A DNA stretch of 64,000 nt from Paenibacillus amylolyticus. Lineage in GTDB: Bacteria > Bacillota > Bacilli > Paenibacillales > Paenibacillaceae. The notes below the pieces were generated by a model. That model was given only the letters and a program-made list of their open reading frames with translations. It was not told where the DNA came from and ran no database searches. Position 1 is the stretch's first letter. The number at the start of each line of letters is the position of its first letter. The DNA is taken from assembly GCF_001570725.1 (NCBI RefSeq), contig NZ_BCNV01000001.1, positions 248,001-312,000 on the forward strand, in the 5' to 3' direction. Shown one piece after another: positions 1 through 8,112 of the stretch. A program made the position numbers and the translations under genes.

Positions 1-1074
1 GGTGATGGGGTTAAACTGACTGTCCAGAACGGTATAGATATCGAGCTCACTTAGCAAGGCACTTTCCGGGATGAGCGGGTACCAGTCATTCCTCGCCATG
101 TCCACATAATAGGTGGGAAGCTTCAGCATCGATCCAACCGTCTCAATGATATGTCCAAGGCTCACATGTTCTATGGAAAGTGCCGTGAATTGATTATGGA
201 TTTCATTGCGGCTAACGAGATATCGGTTCGTTTCCAGCAGTTCTGAATACATGGTGGCGTTGGAGATGGCAATGGCTGCCTGATCCGCAAACCCCTGCAT
301 TATATTCAGATCATGTGGGGCAAATCGTCTGTTTTGTTCAAATTGGTATACCAGCATCACCCCGATTTTGTGGGTGTTCATAGTCACGGGAACGGCGATA
401 AGTCCTTTTGCCATAATACCGTCAGGCAGTGAACTTACAATGATATCCGCATTCTCCTGACTGACATTGCCCATATCTTCAAAGGCATCATCCGGTGTGC
501 TATACATTCGGCCAATGCCTTCCTCGTATACTTTTCCCGTAATGCCCTCATCCAGCTCGCCCTGATATTGATACACACTATCCTGAAAACCGACTTTGGC
601 TCTAGGGATCATCTTGCCAGAGTCCGGATCAACCATCATGAACAGTCCGCAGGAAAGGGAGGGGATGACATGCAGCGCATTCTCCATGATTTTGAGTAAC
701 AAGTCATTCAGCTCCAGGGAACAGGTCAGCTCCCGCAGTCCGGTCAACCATCGATCATTGTGTGCACGTTCCATCTCAATCTGCTGTTTCAGCAGTCCTT
801 CCCGAATCAAAGACTCCAGACGTTCACTCTGTAGCAGAGTCAGTTGCTTCTGGGTATCGATAACCACACGAATGTTGATATTGGACAAAAAAACAAACGT
901 ATACCTGAGAATCTTCCAGGATGACTCGAGCTGTTCTTGATCTGTATATTCAGGTACCTCTCCTTCACGCAGCCAGTTATTCCACTGGAAATCGTATTCA
1001 TCCTTGATCCAGATTCCGTACGGAGCAGATCCAAAGACCTGAACCATAAATGAGCGAACCGCTTCATGAATCAT
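1..1074 (-). CDS. GAF-domain PucR/CdaR-type transcriptional regulator (3' end outside window)
   Basis: I translated an open frame of 358 codons that begins at 1074 and runs without a stop off the left edge, so only the N-terminal part is visible. A GGGG/AAAG ribosome site lies 10 nt upstream of the ATG. About residues 110-265 look like a GAF domain (segments such as LVYQFEQNRRFAPHDLNIM and GFADQAAIAISNA). They are followed by the linker that in GAF-PucR regulators precedes the C-terminal helix-turn-helix (EIHNQFTALSIEHVSLGHII). The gene is divergent from an amidohydrolase and a transporter, so it probably senses a small molecule and controls them; that role is inferred. The DNA-binding domain is not in the window, so the family call rests on the GAF and linker only. 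Confidence 0.75.
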   Translation of the reverse strand, partial: MIHEAVRSFMVQVFGSAPYGIWIKDEYDFQWNNWLREGEVPEYTDQEQLESSWKILRYTFVFLSNINIRVVIDTQKQLTLLQSERLESLIREGLLKQQIEMERAHNDRWLTGLRELTCSLELNDLLLKIMENALHVIPSLSCGLFMMVDPDSGKMIPRAKVGFQDSVYQYQGELDEGITGKVYEEGIGRMYSTPDDAFEDMGNVSQENADIIVSSLPDGIMAKGLIAVPVTMNTHKIGVMLVYQFEQNRRFAPHDLNIMQGFADQAAIAISNATMYSELLETNRYLVSRNEIHNQFTALSIEHVSLGHIIETVGSMLKLPTYYVDMARNDWYPLIPESALLSELDIYTVLDSQFNPIT

Positions 1075-1178
1075 AGCAAACGTACCCCTTTCGTGTTCAC
1101 ATGGAAAAATGCTTACATATATAACATGATCATCACTATGCTGTGTAATTTATAATCTATATTGTTTATATCACCATA

Positions 1179-1206
1179 ATTATAATCAGAATGCTGTTGC
1201 TATCAA
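1179..1206 (-). promoter_or_regulatory. Predicted sigma-A promoter of the PucR-type regulator
   Basis: On the minus strand a TTGATA -35 (1201-1206) and a TATAAT -10 (1179-1184) are separated by 16 bp. They lie about 105 bp upstream of the regulator start, in a very AT-rich stretch. Confidence 0.5.
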
Positions 1207-1207
1207 C

Positions 1208-1244
1208 AATGACATTATACATTTGCAACTTATATAATGTCATT
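1208..1244. promoter_or_regulatory. 12-bp inverted repeat operator overlapping the amidohydrolase promoter
   Basis: AATGACATTATA at 1208-1219 is repeated as its exact reverse complement at 1233-1244, with 13 bp between. The left arm contains an ATGACA -35 (1209-1214) and the right arm starts with a TATAAT -10 (1233-1238), spacer 18 bp. A dimeric regulator bound here would block the plus-strand promoter. The divergent GAF/PucR-type regulator is the obvious candidate, by position only. Confidence 0.65.
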
Positions 1245-1299
1245 AACTTTAACACGATACAATTTCATCGTAGTACAACAGTAGAGAGGTGGAGTGCAG

Positions 1300-2520
1300 A
1301 TGAGTCAAATTACTGCTTTTGTAGGTGCATTGTTGATTGATGGACAAGGTGGAGAGCCTGTTTCCGATAGTGTGGTTCTGGTTCAGAATGGGAAATTCAT
1401 AGCTGCGGGCGCGAAGGCAACCGTCCCAATTCCGGAACATGCCGAGCTTGTTGATGTAACAGGCAAAACGGTGATGCCCGGATTAATTGATGCTCATGTC
1501 CATGTACACGGGGCCAAAAATCTGAATATGGCTGCGGTGGCGCTGGAAGCCAATGAACTTCAGATGGGAAGAGCACTTCAGGATCTGCCGAAGCTAATCA
1601 ACGCGGGCTTTACAACCGTCAGGGATGTCGGAAGCCATGTTGCTGTATACATTCGCGATCTGATCAAGGAAGGTGTGGTGAAGGGGCCGCGGATTAAAAC
1701 TTCCCGTCATATGCTTTCTCAGACGGGTGGGCATGCAGATATCCATATGATTCCAACGGAACTGAATATCTTCACCGTGTGTGACGGCGTTCCGGAAGTC
1801 ATTAAGGCAACTCGCACGCAGTTCCGTGAAGGGGCGGATTTTATTAAAGTGTGTTCCACAGGCGGGGTACTTTCGGAGAAAGATGACCCTCGCTGGTCGC
1901 AATTCCGCATGGATGAGCTGAAGGCAATCGTGTATGAAGCGGAAGCGGTACAGTCTTATGTGGCTGCACATGCGCAAGGTGCACAGGGGATCAAAAATGC
2001 GCTGGAAGCGGGCGTACGCACCATTGAACACGGGATCTACGTTGATGAAGAAGGCATTGGCATGATGCTGGATCAAAAGGCGGTTCTGGTTCCAACGTTG
2101 GCCATTGTACATCGGATCATCAAAGAAGGGCATAAATACGGTGTTCCCGAATTTGGCATCCGCAAAGCCAAAAGTGTATATCAGGAGCATATTGAGAACA
2201 TGATTATTGCGCGTAAGGCAGGCGTAACCATTGCAGTAGGGACAGATTTCTGCACGTGTGCACCTGTTGAGCATGGCGGGAATGCGCTCGAACTTCGATT
2301 GCTTGTTGAAGATGTTGGATTTACACCGATGGAAGCGATCGTAGCTGCAACGAGAGATGCGGCGAGAGCGATGCAGATGGAAGCGGAGATCGGTACGATT
2401 GAACCCGGCAAAGCTGCTGATCTGCTGGTATTGAATGTGAATCCGTTGACGGATATTGGACTGCTCGAAAACACAGAGAATATCGAACAGGTCTATTTAT
2501 CAGGTGAACGCTTGAAATAA
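1300..2520 (+). CDS. Metal-dependent amidohydrolase (imidazolonepropionase/prolidase-like)
   Basis: A 406-residue cytosolic hydrolase of the amidohydrolase superfamily. Metal ligands are visible: HVHVHG after the first strand, a lysine in IKVCSTGG that can bridge two metals, the histidines of AAHAQG and TIEHGIY, and the aspartate of VGTDFCTC. The family includes imidazolonepropionases and Xaa-Pro or Xaa-Arg dipeptidases; the exact substrate cannot be read from sequence. I chose the ATG at 1300 because the AGGTGG ribosome site (1287-1292) is 7 nt upstream; a GTG at 1294 would sit too close. The next gene, a transporter 61 bp downstream, probably imports the substrate. Confidence 0.8.
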   Translation: MSQITAFVGALLIDGQGGEPVSDSVVLVQNGKFIAAGAKATVPIPEHAELVDVTGKTVMPGLIDAHVHVHGAKNLNMAAVALEANELQMGRALQDLPKLINAGFTTVRDVGSHVAVYIRDLIKEGVVKGPRIKTSRHMLSQTGGHADIHMIPTELNIFTVCDGVPEVIKATRTQFREGADFIKVCSTGGVLSEKDDPRWSQFRMDELKAIVYEAEAVQSYVAAHAQGAQGIKNALEAGVRTIEHGIYVDEEGIGMMLDQKAVLVPTLAIVHRIIKEGHKYGVPEFGIRKAKSVYQEHIENMIIARKAGVTIAVGTDFCTCAPVEHGGNALELRLLVEDVGFTPMEAIVAATRDAARAMQMEAEIGTIEPGKAADLLVLNVNPLTDIGLLENTENIEQVYLSGERLK

Positions 2521-2581
2521 GAAAGATGGTTCTACGTGTACTGAACTGCACTGACAACATAGAGAATGGGGAGAAGCCACC

Positions 2582-3748
2582 ATGTTTAGTCAACCGATAT
2601 ATATCGCCACAGTATTACTTGTTATTTTAGCTATAGGGGAACTGGTTTCGATCTGGTCCAAAGCGCGAATTCCTTCCTTGCTTGTTATTCTGATTGGATA
2701 TTTGCTGCTGAACTGGGCGGGGTTATTTCCCAAAGGAGCGGTCTCCAGCTCTGCTCTGACTGCGTTCGGGGCTCTCATGGTGGCTCCGCTGATTGTACAC
2801 ATGGGGACATTAATACCGCTGAAATTAATACGTTCCCAATATAAAGCAATACTGATCTCATTGTTTGCATCACTCACAGCTACAGGTCTCATTTTGTTAA
2901 TCGTATCACCGTTCTATGGTTATCCTACGGCTGTTGCCGGATCAAGTCCGGTTGTCGGTGGCATTATCTCTTATCTGATCACAACCACGAAGTTGCAGGA
3001 GATGAACCTGGGTCATCTGATTACAATTCCGGCTGTTATTCTTGGGATTCATTCCCTCGTGGGGATGCCGATTGCAACCAATATGTTGCGCAGATATGCG
3101 TTAAAACTGCAGAAGCAGGGCGCTTTTGAGAACAAGGTTGCTGGGGAAGGTCATGTGAACATTAAAGAAGCGAATGCCAAAACATTCCTTCCACAGCGTT
3201 TCCAGACTGCACCTATTCTGCTGTTGCTCTTGTTCATAATGGGCAGTCTCTCGATTTATCTGGGAAATGTAACCGGACTTAGCTACAGTATCTGGGCTCT
3301 GTTGCTTGGGGTTCTAGGACATCTGATCGGGCTGTTCCCATCTCGTATTCTGGATAAAGCAAGTACATCGGGAATTGCCATGATAGGTCTAATTGTAGTA
3401 GTAATGACAAGTATGGAGTCGATCACTTTCGATGCGGTGGTCAGTTCCATTATTCCGGTGTTGTTCATTATCGCAATCGGTGTAGTTGGGGTGCTGATTG
3501 GTGGATTTCTTGGCTCCAAGCTATTCAAATGGGATCCGCTTAAAGGTCTGCCTGTAGCATTGACTGCACTATTCGGTTTTCCGGGGGACTACATTATCTG
3601 TGAGGAAGTAAGCCGTTCGGTTGGACGCGATGAAAATGAACGCAAAGCCATCCTCGATGAGATTTTAACGCCGATGCTGGTGGGTGGATTCACAACGGTC
3701 ACAACAGCATCCGTGTTGATTGCGTCCATCCTGATCAAGACACTTTAG
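2582..3748 (+). CDS. Polytopic membrane protein, probable transporter
   Basis: A 388-residue protein with about ten hydrophobic segments. I do not recognise its family with certainty. Glycine/serine-rich breaks inside membrane segments (SSPVVGGIISYLI near residue 120; ALFGFPGDYIICEE near residue 330) resemble the re-entrant loops of secondary carriers. A loop around residues 175-205 is hydrophilic. It follows the amidohydrolase, ends at a strong terminator, and is probably co-transcribed with it, so it is likely to carry that enzyme's substrate or product. An AGGAAG-poor but usable GGGGAGAAG ribosome site precedes the ATG. Confidence 0.55.
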   Translation: MFSQPIYIATVLLVILAIGELVSIWSKARIPSLLVILIGYLLLNWAGLFPKGAVSSSALTAFGALMVAPLIVHMGTLIPLKLIRSQYKAILISLFASLTATGLILLIVSPFYGYPTAVAGSSPVVGGIISYLITTTKLQEMNLGHLITIPAVILGIHSLVGMPIATNMLRRYALKLQKQGAFENKVAGEGHVNIKEANAKTFLPQRFQTAPILLLLLFIMGSLSIYLGNVTGLSYSIWALLLGVLGHLIGLFPSRILDKASTSGIAMIGLIVVVMTSMESITFDAVVSSIIPVLFIIAIGVVGVLIGGFLGSKLFKWDPLKGLPVALTALFGFPGDYIICEEVSRSVGRDENERKAILDEILTPMLVGGFTTVTTASVLIASILIKTL

Positions 3749-3774
3749 AAAAATTGATGTTCTTTTCATCCCAA

Positions 3775-3888
3775 TTTCAGTTTCCATTAAGGTTGTGAAG
3801 GTAAGATAAGTCTTGTAAACCCCTTCTCGTGTTAAATAGATGTGTGACTGGCCCTATCGGATTGTCCTCCGATAGGGCACTTTTTTTC
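3775..3888 (+). ncRNA. Candidate small RNA gene, copy 1
   Basis: The 40 nt at 3811-3850 are identical to 6761-6800, and the 36 nt before them are similar (shared TTCAG, ATTAAGGT, GATAA). A TAAGAT box (3802-3807) could be a -10, giving a transcript start near 3811-3815. The identical part is mostly unpaired, C-rich (AAACCCCTTCTCG) and ends in an intrinsic terminator (3851-3888). Stem bases differ between the copies but pairing is kept. No open frame fits. It could instead be a conserved 3' region of the transporter transcript. Confidence 0.55.
3851..3888 (+). terminator. Intrinsic terminator after the transporter / small RNA copy 1
   Basis: GCCCTATCGG (3851-3860) pairs with CCGATAGGGC (3869-3878), 10 bp, followed by AC and seven T. 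Confidence 0.9.
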
Positions 3889-3960
3889 TTCATTTCTACT
3901 GTTGATGGTATGATAGATGAATACATAATGTGTAACCAACTCTAGTGATCGGAGGATGGA

Positions 3961-4899
3961 ATGGTGGATCACAGCCTGCACCCGTTGTTTAAGCCTATTC
4001 AGATAAATGGAACGTACCCTAACAGTTATTATGTTGAGAAAATACCTGCTGCCGGCTTGATGGCTTATGTGGCCTGTTATTGGGAATCAGGATCTCTTCC
4101 GAACACGCATGCTGATGTTATTTGGGGAGAATGTCGAGAGCCATCGATGATGACTGCCCCTGCAAGGGTATTGCCGGATGGTTGCACGGATATGCTGATT
4201 ACATACGACCCGGTCTGTTCAGAACATTCCTATGCTTACTGTGGTAATTATACACAGCCGTTCGCTGTACCTGAGCGATCCGATGAAGGCCCTCCTGCTG
4301 GAGATTACACCTTTGGTGTCCGATTCTTTCCAGGTGGTGCGCATGTCTTCCATGGCATGCCTCTGGAATGGTTTACGGATAAGCGAGTTGCCCTTCAGGA
4401 ATGTTGGCCAGAGAAGCTGAACGAGCTTCAGGAGCGGATGGCCGAAACGAATCGTTTTGCAGAGCGGGTAGAGGTTATGAATGCGTACTTGAGTCCATTG
4501 TCTGTGCAGGCAAGCACATCTGAGAACGATCTGATGAAAAACGTGCTGCACCGCATCTTTATAGATGGGGGGCGTATGACTGTCCAGGAGCTGGCGATGC
4601 GTGAAGTGATCAGTGAGCGGCAGCTGCATCGCAAGTTCTCAGAGTGGGTCGGAATCAGTCCCAAACGATTCAGTGAGGTGGTTCGTTTTCATCGTGTGCT
4701 GAGCGATATTCATCAGGGGAACACGGCGGACTGGGCAATGCTTGCCCAGAATCATGGATTTTTTGACCAAGCCCATCTGATTCGGCAATTTCGCAAGTTT
4801 TATGGAGAGACTCCATTGACGGCAGCCAGAGAGCATGGCAGGATGTTGTCCGATTTGTACAATAGATCTGTAGAACCGTCGGTTATACTTAAATCGTGA
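3961..4899 (+). CDS. AraC-family regulator with N-terminal DUF6597-like sensor domain
   Basis: 312 residues. The N-terminal half (residues 20-170) has the DUF6597 pattern found in many AraC regulators, including RVLPDGCTDMLI and GVRFFPGGAHVF. Residues 195-290 hold two helix-turn-helix motifs of the AraC type (TVQELAMREVISERQLHRKF; GFFDQAHLIRQFRKFYGETP). A GGAGG site lies 6 nt before the ATG. The DinB gene follows by 27 bp and is probably co-transcribed, so this protein may regulate its own operon. The inducer is unknown. Confidence 0.85.
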   Translation: MVDHSLHPLFKPIQINGTYPNSYYVEKIPAAGLMAYVACYWESGSLPNTHADVIWGECREPSMMTAPARVLPDGCTDMLITYDPVCSEHSYAYCGNYTQPFAVPERSDEGPPAGDYTFGVRFFPGGAHVFHGMPLEWFTDKRVALQECWPEKLNELQERMAETNRFAERVEVMNAYLSPLSVQASTSENDLMKNVLHRIFIDGGRMTVQELAMREVISERQLHRKFSEWVGISPKRFSEVVRFHRVLSDIHQGNTADWAMLAQNHGFFDQAHLIRQFRKFYGETPLTAAREHGRMLSDLYNRSVEPSVILKS

Positions 4900-4926
4900 G
4901 AATAAAAGATAAGGGAGACATCATAT

Positions 4927-5415
4927 ATGAATGGAACATTGCAGATTCGGGATCATTTGTTAAATGAGTTGGAAACAGGCGTACGGACGGGGGCTTCGTT
5001 AATTCGCTTGATCCGTTCGGAGGATTGGTCGGTTCGTCCACAGGAGAATATGCGTTCATTGGTGGAGCTTGTGCATCACTTTATCCAGATCACGGCATCG
5101 GATCTTGCCATTATGCAGGAGAAAAGTGAAGCAGACGTTGGTCTGGTGGAGAACAGCCTGTCCGGAATCGAGGATATCGAGAAGCTCGAAGCAACCTTGT
5201 GGAGCAATTTCGAATCCTACAAAGCATATATCACGGGATTGAGTGAAGAAGATTATTTAAACCGCTCTACCAAAGCTTTCTATATGGAACATGGTCATTT
5301 GCAGGCGCAATGGCAGATTGAAACGTTAACGCATGTGTTCCATCACCGTTCGCAGCTGTATAACTACCTCAAGCAGCAGGGCCATGAACTGAACTTTTTC
5401 ATGCTGTATGCCTAA
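4927..5415 (+). CDS. DinB/YfiT-family protein
   Basis: 162 residues forming the four-helix bundle of the DinB superfamily, which contains metal-dependent thiol transferases and many uncharacterised proteins. The expected histidine ligands are present: one in LVELVHHFIQITASD near residue 44 and the HxxxH-like pair in LTHVFHHRSQLYNYL near residue 140. It follows the AraC regulator in the same operon and ends at a terminator. The substrate cannot be predicted. Confidence 0.8.
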   Translation: MNGTLQIRDHLLNELETGVRTGASLIRLIRSEDWSVRPQENMRSLVELVHHFIQITASDLAIMQEKSEADVGLVENSLSGIEDIEKLEATLWSNFESYKAYITGLSEEDYLNRSTKAFYMEHGHLQAQWQIETLTHVFHHRSQLYNYLKQQGHELNFFMLYA

Positions 5416-5447
5416 ATAACCTTGTTCTATAAAATAAGCTTAATTGG

Positions 5448-5478
5448 CCCCATCGGACGTTTCGGTGGGGCATTTTTG
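5448..5478 (+). terminator. Intrinsic terminator after the dinB-like gene
   Basis: CCCCATCGGA (5448-5457) pairs with TTTCGGTGGGG (5460-5470) with G-T wobbles; five T follow. Confidence 0.85.
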
Positions 5479-5602
5479 CGTACAGTTGTCTATCAATCTA
5501 TGGTGTCTATTAAAAATGGACGTTATAACACGGTCATTTCACCGTGGCTTTACTAGTTTCTGAACATAGAATACCGTATCAAAGCAAAAGGAGGTGATTT
5601 CA

Positions 5603-5890
5603 ATGGCCGTCCTTTTACCATTACAGTATTACAATCTTCCAGCTGGTGTAGGCAAGTCCTACTACGAAAACTTGGCTGGAGGTGCGAATGCCAGCGCTAC
5701 AGTGAACAACTTTGGACCTTTCCCGGTATCTCTCGTAATAACACGTGTTAATGAACCTGTAGTCACTTACGTTGTTCCTGTAAACAGCAGCCTTACCATT
5801 TCTGCAGGTGGAGTTCTGGTTTTTGCATTATTAGCAAACCTTGGAGGCGCAGCTTCCGGAACAATTCAATTCGCCGTAGCAGATTTCTAA
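5603..5890 (+). CDS. Small beta-rich protein of unknown function
   Basis: 95 residues (MAVLLPLQYYNLPAGVGKSY...). A perfect AAAGGAGGTGATT site ends 7 nt before the ATG at 5603, which predicts strong translation. I recognise no family. The sequence alternates hydrophobic and small or polar residues (VSLVITRVNEPVVTYVVP) with Gly/Ala turns and only two lysine/arginine residues, as expected of a compact beta sandwich. There is no signal peptide or transmembrane segment. It is monocistronic, with a hairpin CACGGT/ACCGTG (5529-5546) in its leader and a strong terminator. A spore-coat or surface role is possible but unsupported. Confidence 0.65.
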   Translation: MAVLLPLQYYNLPAGVGKSYYENLAGGANASATVNNFGPFPVSLVITRVNEPVVTYVVPVNSSLTISAGGVLVFALLANLGGAASGTIQFAVADF

Positions 5891-5910
5891 TTGGTGGAAT
5901 ACAGTAGATT

Positions 5911-5953
5911 GGCCTCTGCCGGACATGATGTCGGCAGGGGCTATTCTTTTTTT
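5911..5953 (+). terminator. Intrinsic terminator after the small beta-rich gene
   Basis: GCCTCTGCCG and CGGCAGGGGC form a stem of about 10 bp (5912-5941) around GACATGATGT; a run of eight T follows ATTC. Confidence 0.88.
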
Positions 5954-6087
5954 TGGGTAGAACCTTCTGGATTGAAAGTGATATTATACTAGAGTCTTTA
6001 TACATATTTGTTTACCCTGACGGTCATTCGATTAATTTAAGGTATAGGCGGCACGCAGACTTGTGTTGGCATACAGGAGGTTAGTGG

Positions 6088-6612
6088 ATGATGAACAGAA
6101 CAATCTTATTTGAAACCGAACGGTTGGAATGTGCGACTTGGAACGAGGGAGATCGTGCGCTGGCGTTTGCGCTGTGGGGCGATCATGAGGTTGCCAAGTG
6201 GATTAGCAGCAAGGGATTTCTGAGCGAGGACGAAGTAGAAGCACGATTAACACAGGAGATTCAAAGGCAGAAGGAAGCGGGTGTGCAATATTGGCCCCTT
6301 TTTGAGAAAGAGTCGGAGGTATTTGTCGGTTGCTGTGGCCTGCGTCCATATTCACCAGAAGAGGATATCTATGAACTGGGATTTCATCTAACCCGGGATC
6401 ACTGGGGGAAAGGGTATGCCCAGGAAGCGGCGCGGGCAGTGATTGAGTATGCTTTTGACGAAATGAACGTGAAGGCACTGTTTGCCGGGCATCATCCGGA
6501 TAATGAAGTGTCGCGTCACATCTTGATTAAGCTGGGATTTGAGTATACAGGTGACGAACGGTATGAACCGACTGGTAAGATGCATCCATCCTATGCGCTG
6601 CAAAGTCCTTAA
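6088..6612 (+). CDS. GNAT-family N-acetyltransferase (RimJ/RimL type)
   Basis: 174 residues, usual length for this group. The acetyl-CoA loop is visible in LTRDHWGKGYAQEAARAVIEYA near residue 105, and the C-terminal LFAGHHPDNEVSRHILIKLGF is the typical following strand-helix. RimJ/RimL-like enzymes acetylate amino groups of proteins or small molecules; the substrate here is unknown. A GGAGG site (6077-6081) is 6-9 nt from two consecutive ATG codons (6088 and 6091). The gene stands alone. Confidence 0.85.
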   Translation: MMNRTILFETERLECATWNEGDRALAFALWGDHEVAKWISSKGFLSEDEVEARLTQEIQRQKEAGVQYWPLFEKESEVFVGCCGLRPYSPEEDIYELGFHLTRDHWGKGYAQEAARAVIEYAFDEMNVKALFAGHHPDNEVSRHILIKLGFEYTGDERYEPTGKMHPSYALQSP

Positions 6613-6724
6613 ATATCCTTCCAATATGGACAGGCTTAACATAACAACTTAACGTGAATCCGATCCAAAAGAGGTACGCGGTCCATACTGGCTCAGCTCG
6701 CTTTTCATGCTTTTTTTATTTCGC

Positions 6725-6831
6725 TTTCAGCTTCTATTAAGGTAGCAGAGGTATGATAACTCTTGTAAACCCCTTCTCGTGTTAAATAGATGTGTGACTG
6801 ACCCCGCCGGGCGCCGGTGGGGTATTTTTTT
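6725..6831 (+). ncRNA. Candidate small RNA gene, copy 2
   Basis: Same 40-nt core (6761-6800) as the copy at 3811-3850, with a TATGAT box (6753-6758) where copy 1 has TAAGAT. It lies in the gap between the acetyltransferase and rhaD, 110 bp after the acetyltransferase stop, and has its own terminator. Its location after an unrelated gene argues that the unit is an independent small RNA and not part of one particular mRNA. Confidence 0.6.
6802..6831 (+). terminator. Intrinsic terminator of small RNA copy 2
   Basis: CCCCGCCGG (6802-6810) pairs with CCGGTGGGG (6814-6822), extended by A6801-T6823; seven T follow. Confidence 0.88.
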
Positions 6832-6843
6832 GTTTTATTTTCA

Positions 6844-6924
6844 AATAAACAAAACTAAACAAAAATAAATAAAAGTTTATTTCTGTGTTTATTATTGACT
6901 ATCAAAGATAAACAAAGGTATAAT
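6844..6924 (+). promoter_or_regulatory. rhaD promoter with repeated ATAAACA-type operator sites
   Basis: A TTGACT -35 (6895-6900) and TATAAT -10 (6919-6924) are 18 bp apart. AATAAACA (6844-6851) is repeated inverted as TGTTTATT (6886-6893), and ATAAACAAA recurs inside the spacer (6908-6916). This looks like operators for a repressor, as is common upstream of rhamnose genes, but the regulator is not in the window. Confidence 0.65.
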
Positions 6925-6994
6925 GAATGTGAAAAAAGGAACTTACTATGTACGTGGCAAGCCATATTATTTTCAATATAAGGAGAGAATGATT

Positions 6995-7840
6995 ATGAAC
7001 GTGACCCTTACGAATGAAACAACGCAGGCTGCAGGTTTCCATATTCCATTTATCCGTGAGATGGCCGAAATTACACAACATATGTGGAAAAATGGCTGGG
7101 ATGAGCGCAATGGCGGTAATGTCAGCTATCTGCTGGAGGAAGAAGAAGTTGACCAATATATCGATATCCATCATGTGATTCGCAAGATCAAACCGGCATT
7201 TTCGGTGCAGGAGCTGGCAGGCAAGTATTTTATCGTGACGGCATCGGGCAAATATTTCAAAAATGTACTCGCTGATCCCGAGAGCAATCTGGGGCTGCTA
7301 CGTGTATCGCAAGATGGACAGGAGTTGGAAGTGCTCTGGGGATTAAAGTCGGGCGCGAATCCAACAAGTGAGTTGCCTACGCATTTCATGAGCCATATCG
7401 AACGTCTGAAATTGGACCCCAACCACCGTGTTGTCATGCACAACCACGCCACTCATGTATTGGCGATGACGTTTATCCACGAATTGGATGAAGCAAAATT
7501 CACCAAGACCCTCTGGCAGATGTGCACGGAGTGTGTGGTTGTATTTCCTGATGGGATTGGCATCATTCCATGGATGATTCCTGGATCGAATGAGATTGGC
7601 CGCGAAACGGCTGAGAAAATGAAAGAATATCACGCGGTCATCTGGCCGCAGCATGGCATATTCGGAACAGGTACAACGATTGACGAAGCATTTGGTCTGA
7701 TCGAGACGATTGAGAAGGCAGCCCAAGTGTATATGTTGGTTGCTGGTCACGAGATCCGGCAGAGAATTACGGATGAGCAGCTGACCACACTGGCGCAAGC
7801 GTTTGGTGTCACCCCTCGTCCCGGCATTCTGGGCAGTTAA
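6995..7840 (+). CDS. rhaD: Rhamnulose-1-phosphate aldolase
   Basis: 281 residues, close to the Escherichia coli enzyme. It cleaves L-rhamnulose 1-phosphate to dihydroxyacetone phosphate and L-lactaldehyde, using zinc. Visible family features are [14 protein letters not shown] near residue 35, the zinc-binding HNHATH near residue 155, and [10 protein letters not shown] with the third histidine near residue 225. I chose the ATG at 6995 because the AGGAG site (6981-6985) is 9 nt upstream; the ATG at 6989 is too close and the longer frame from 6923 begins inside the -10 box. No other rhamnose gene is adjacent, which is unusual; isomerase and kinase must lie elsewhere. Confidence 0.9.
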   Translation: MNVTLTNETTQAAGFHIPFIREMAEITQHMWKNGWDERNGGNVSYLLEEEEVDQYIDIHHVIRKIKPAFSVQELAGKYFIVTASGKYFKNVLADPESNLGLLRVSQDGQELEVLWGLKSGANPTSELPTHFMSHIERLKLDPNHRVVMHNHATHVLAMTFIHELDEAKFTKTLWQMCTECVVVFPDGIGIIPWMIPGSNEIGRETAEKMKEYHAVIWPQHGIFGTGTTIDEAFGLIETIEKAAQVYMLVAGHEIRQRITDEQLTTLAQAFGVTPRPGILGS

Positions 7841-7876
7841 GGGAATCTGGATTGTTTTATAGTCAACGCATAGATC

Positions 7877-7925
7877 AAGGAAGTGGTCTTTGGTTCATTG
7901 AACCGAAGGCCATTTCCTTTTTTTT
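7877..7925 (+). terminator. Intrinsic terminator after rhaD
   Basis: AAGGAAGTGGTCTTTGGTTC pairs with the facing sequence around ATTG, with a few wobbles, and is followed by a long T run. Confidence 0.88.
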
Positions 7926-8048
7926 GACGAACAATCGTCATTTTGGTTCAAAAAAGTTCAAATTGCTGAACAAGAATGGCTTTGTTATCGATTATTGAAT
8001 CGTAGAATGCATTATCACGCGCTGGCGAAATTCGGGTGAAATGACGTA

Positions 8049-8077
8049 TTGTCAACGGCTCTGCGATTTTGCATAAT
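8049..8077 (+). promoter_or_regulatory. Predicted sigma-A promoter of kimA
   Basis: TTGTCA (8049-8054) and CATAAT (8072-8077) with a 17-bp spacer. I looked for the c-di-AMP (ydaO) riboswitch known upstream of B. subtilis kimA and did not see its conserved segments. Confidence 0.6.
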
Positions 8078-8112
8078 AACAATGCTTCACAGATGAGAGA
8101 CGGAAGGAAGTT

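Noticed and set aside
596..1067. Open frames of 114 and 75 codons overlapping the regulator gene
   Set aside because: They lie in other frames of the PucR-type gene, whose own frame is open for all 358 codons and shows a clear GAF domain.
7925..8112. Possible c-di-AMP (ydaO) riboswitch upstream of kimA
   Set aside because: The region is shorter than usual and I cannot find the conserved paired segments; only a promoter and a TGACGA/TCGTCA repeat are visible.
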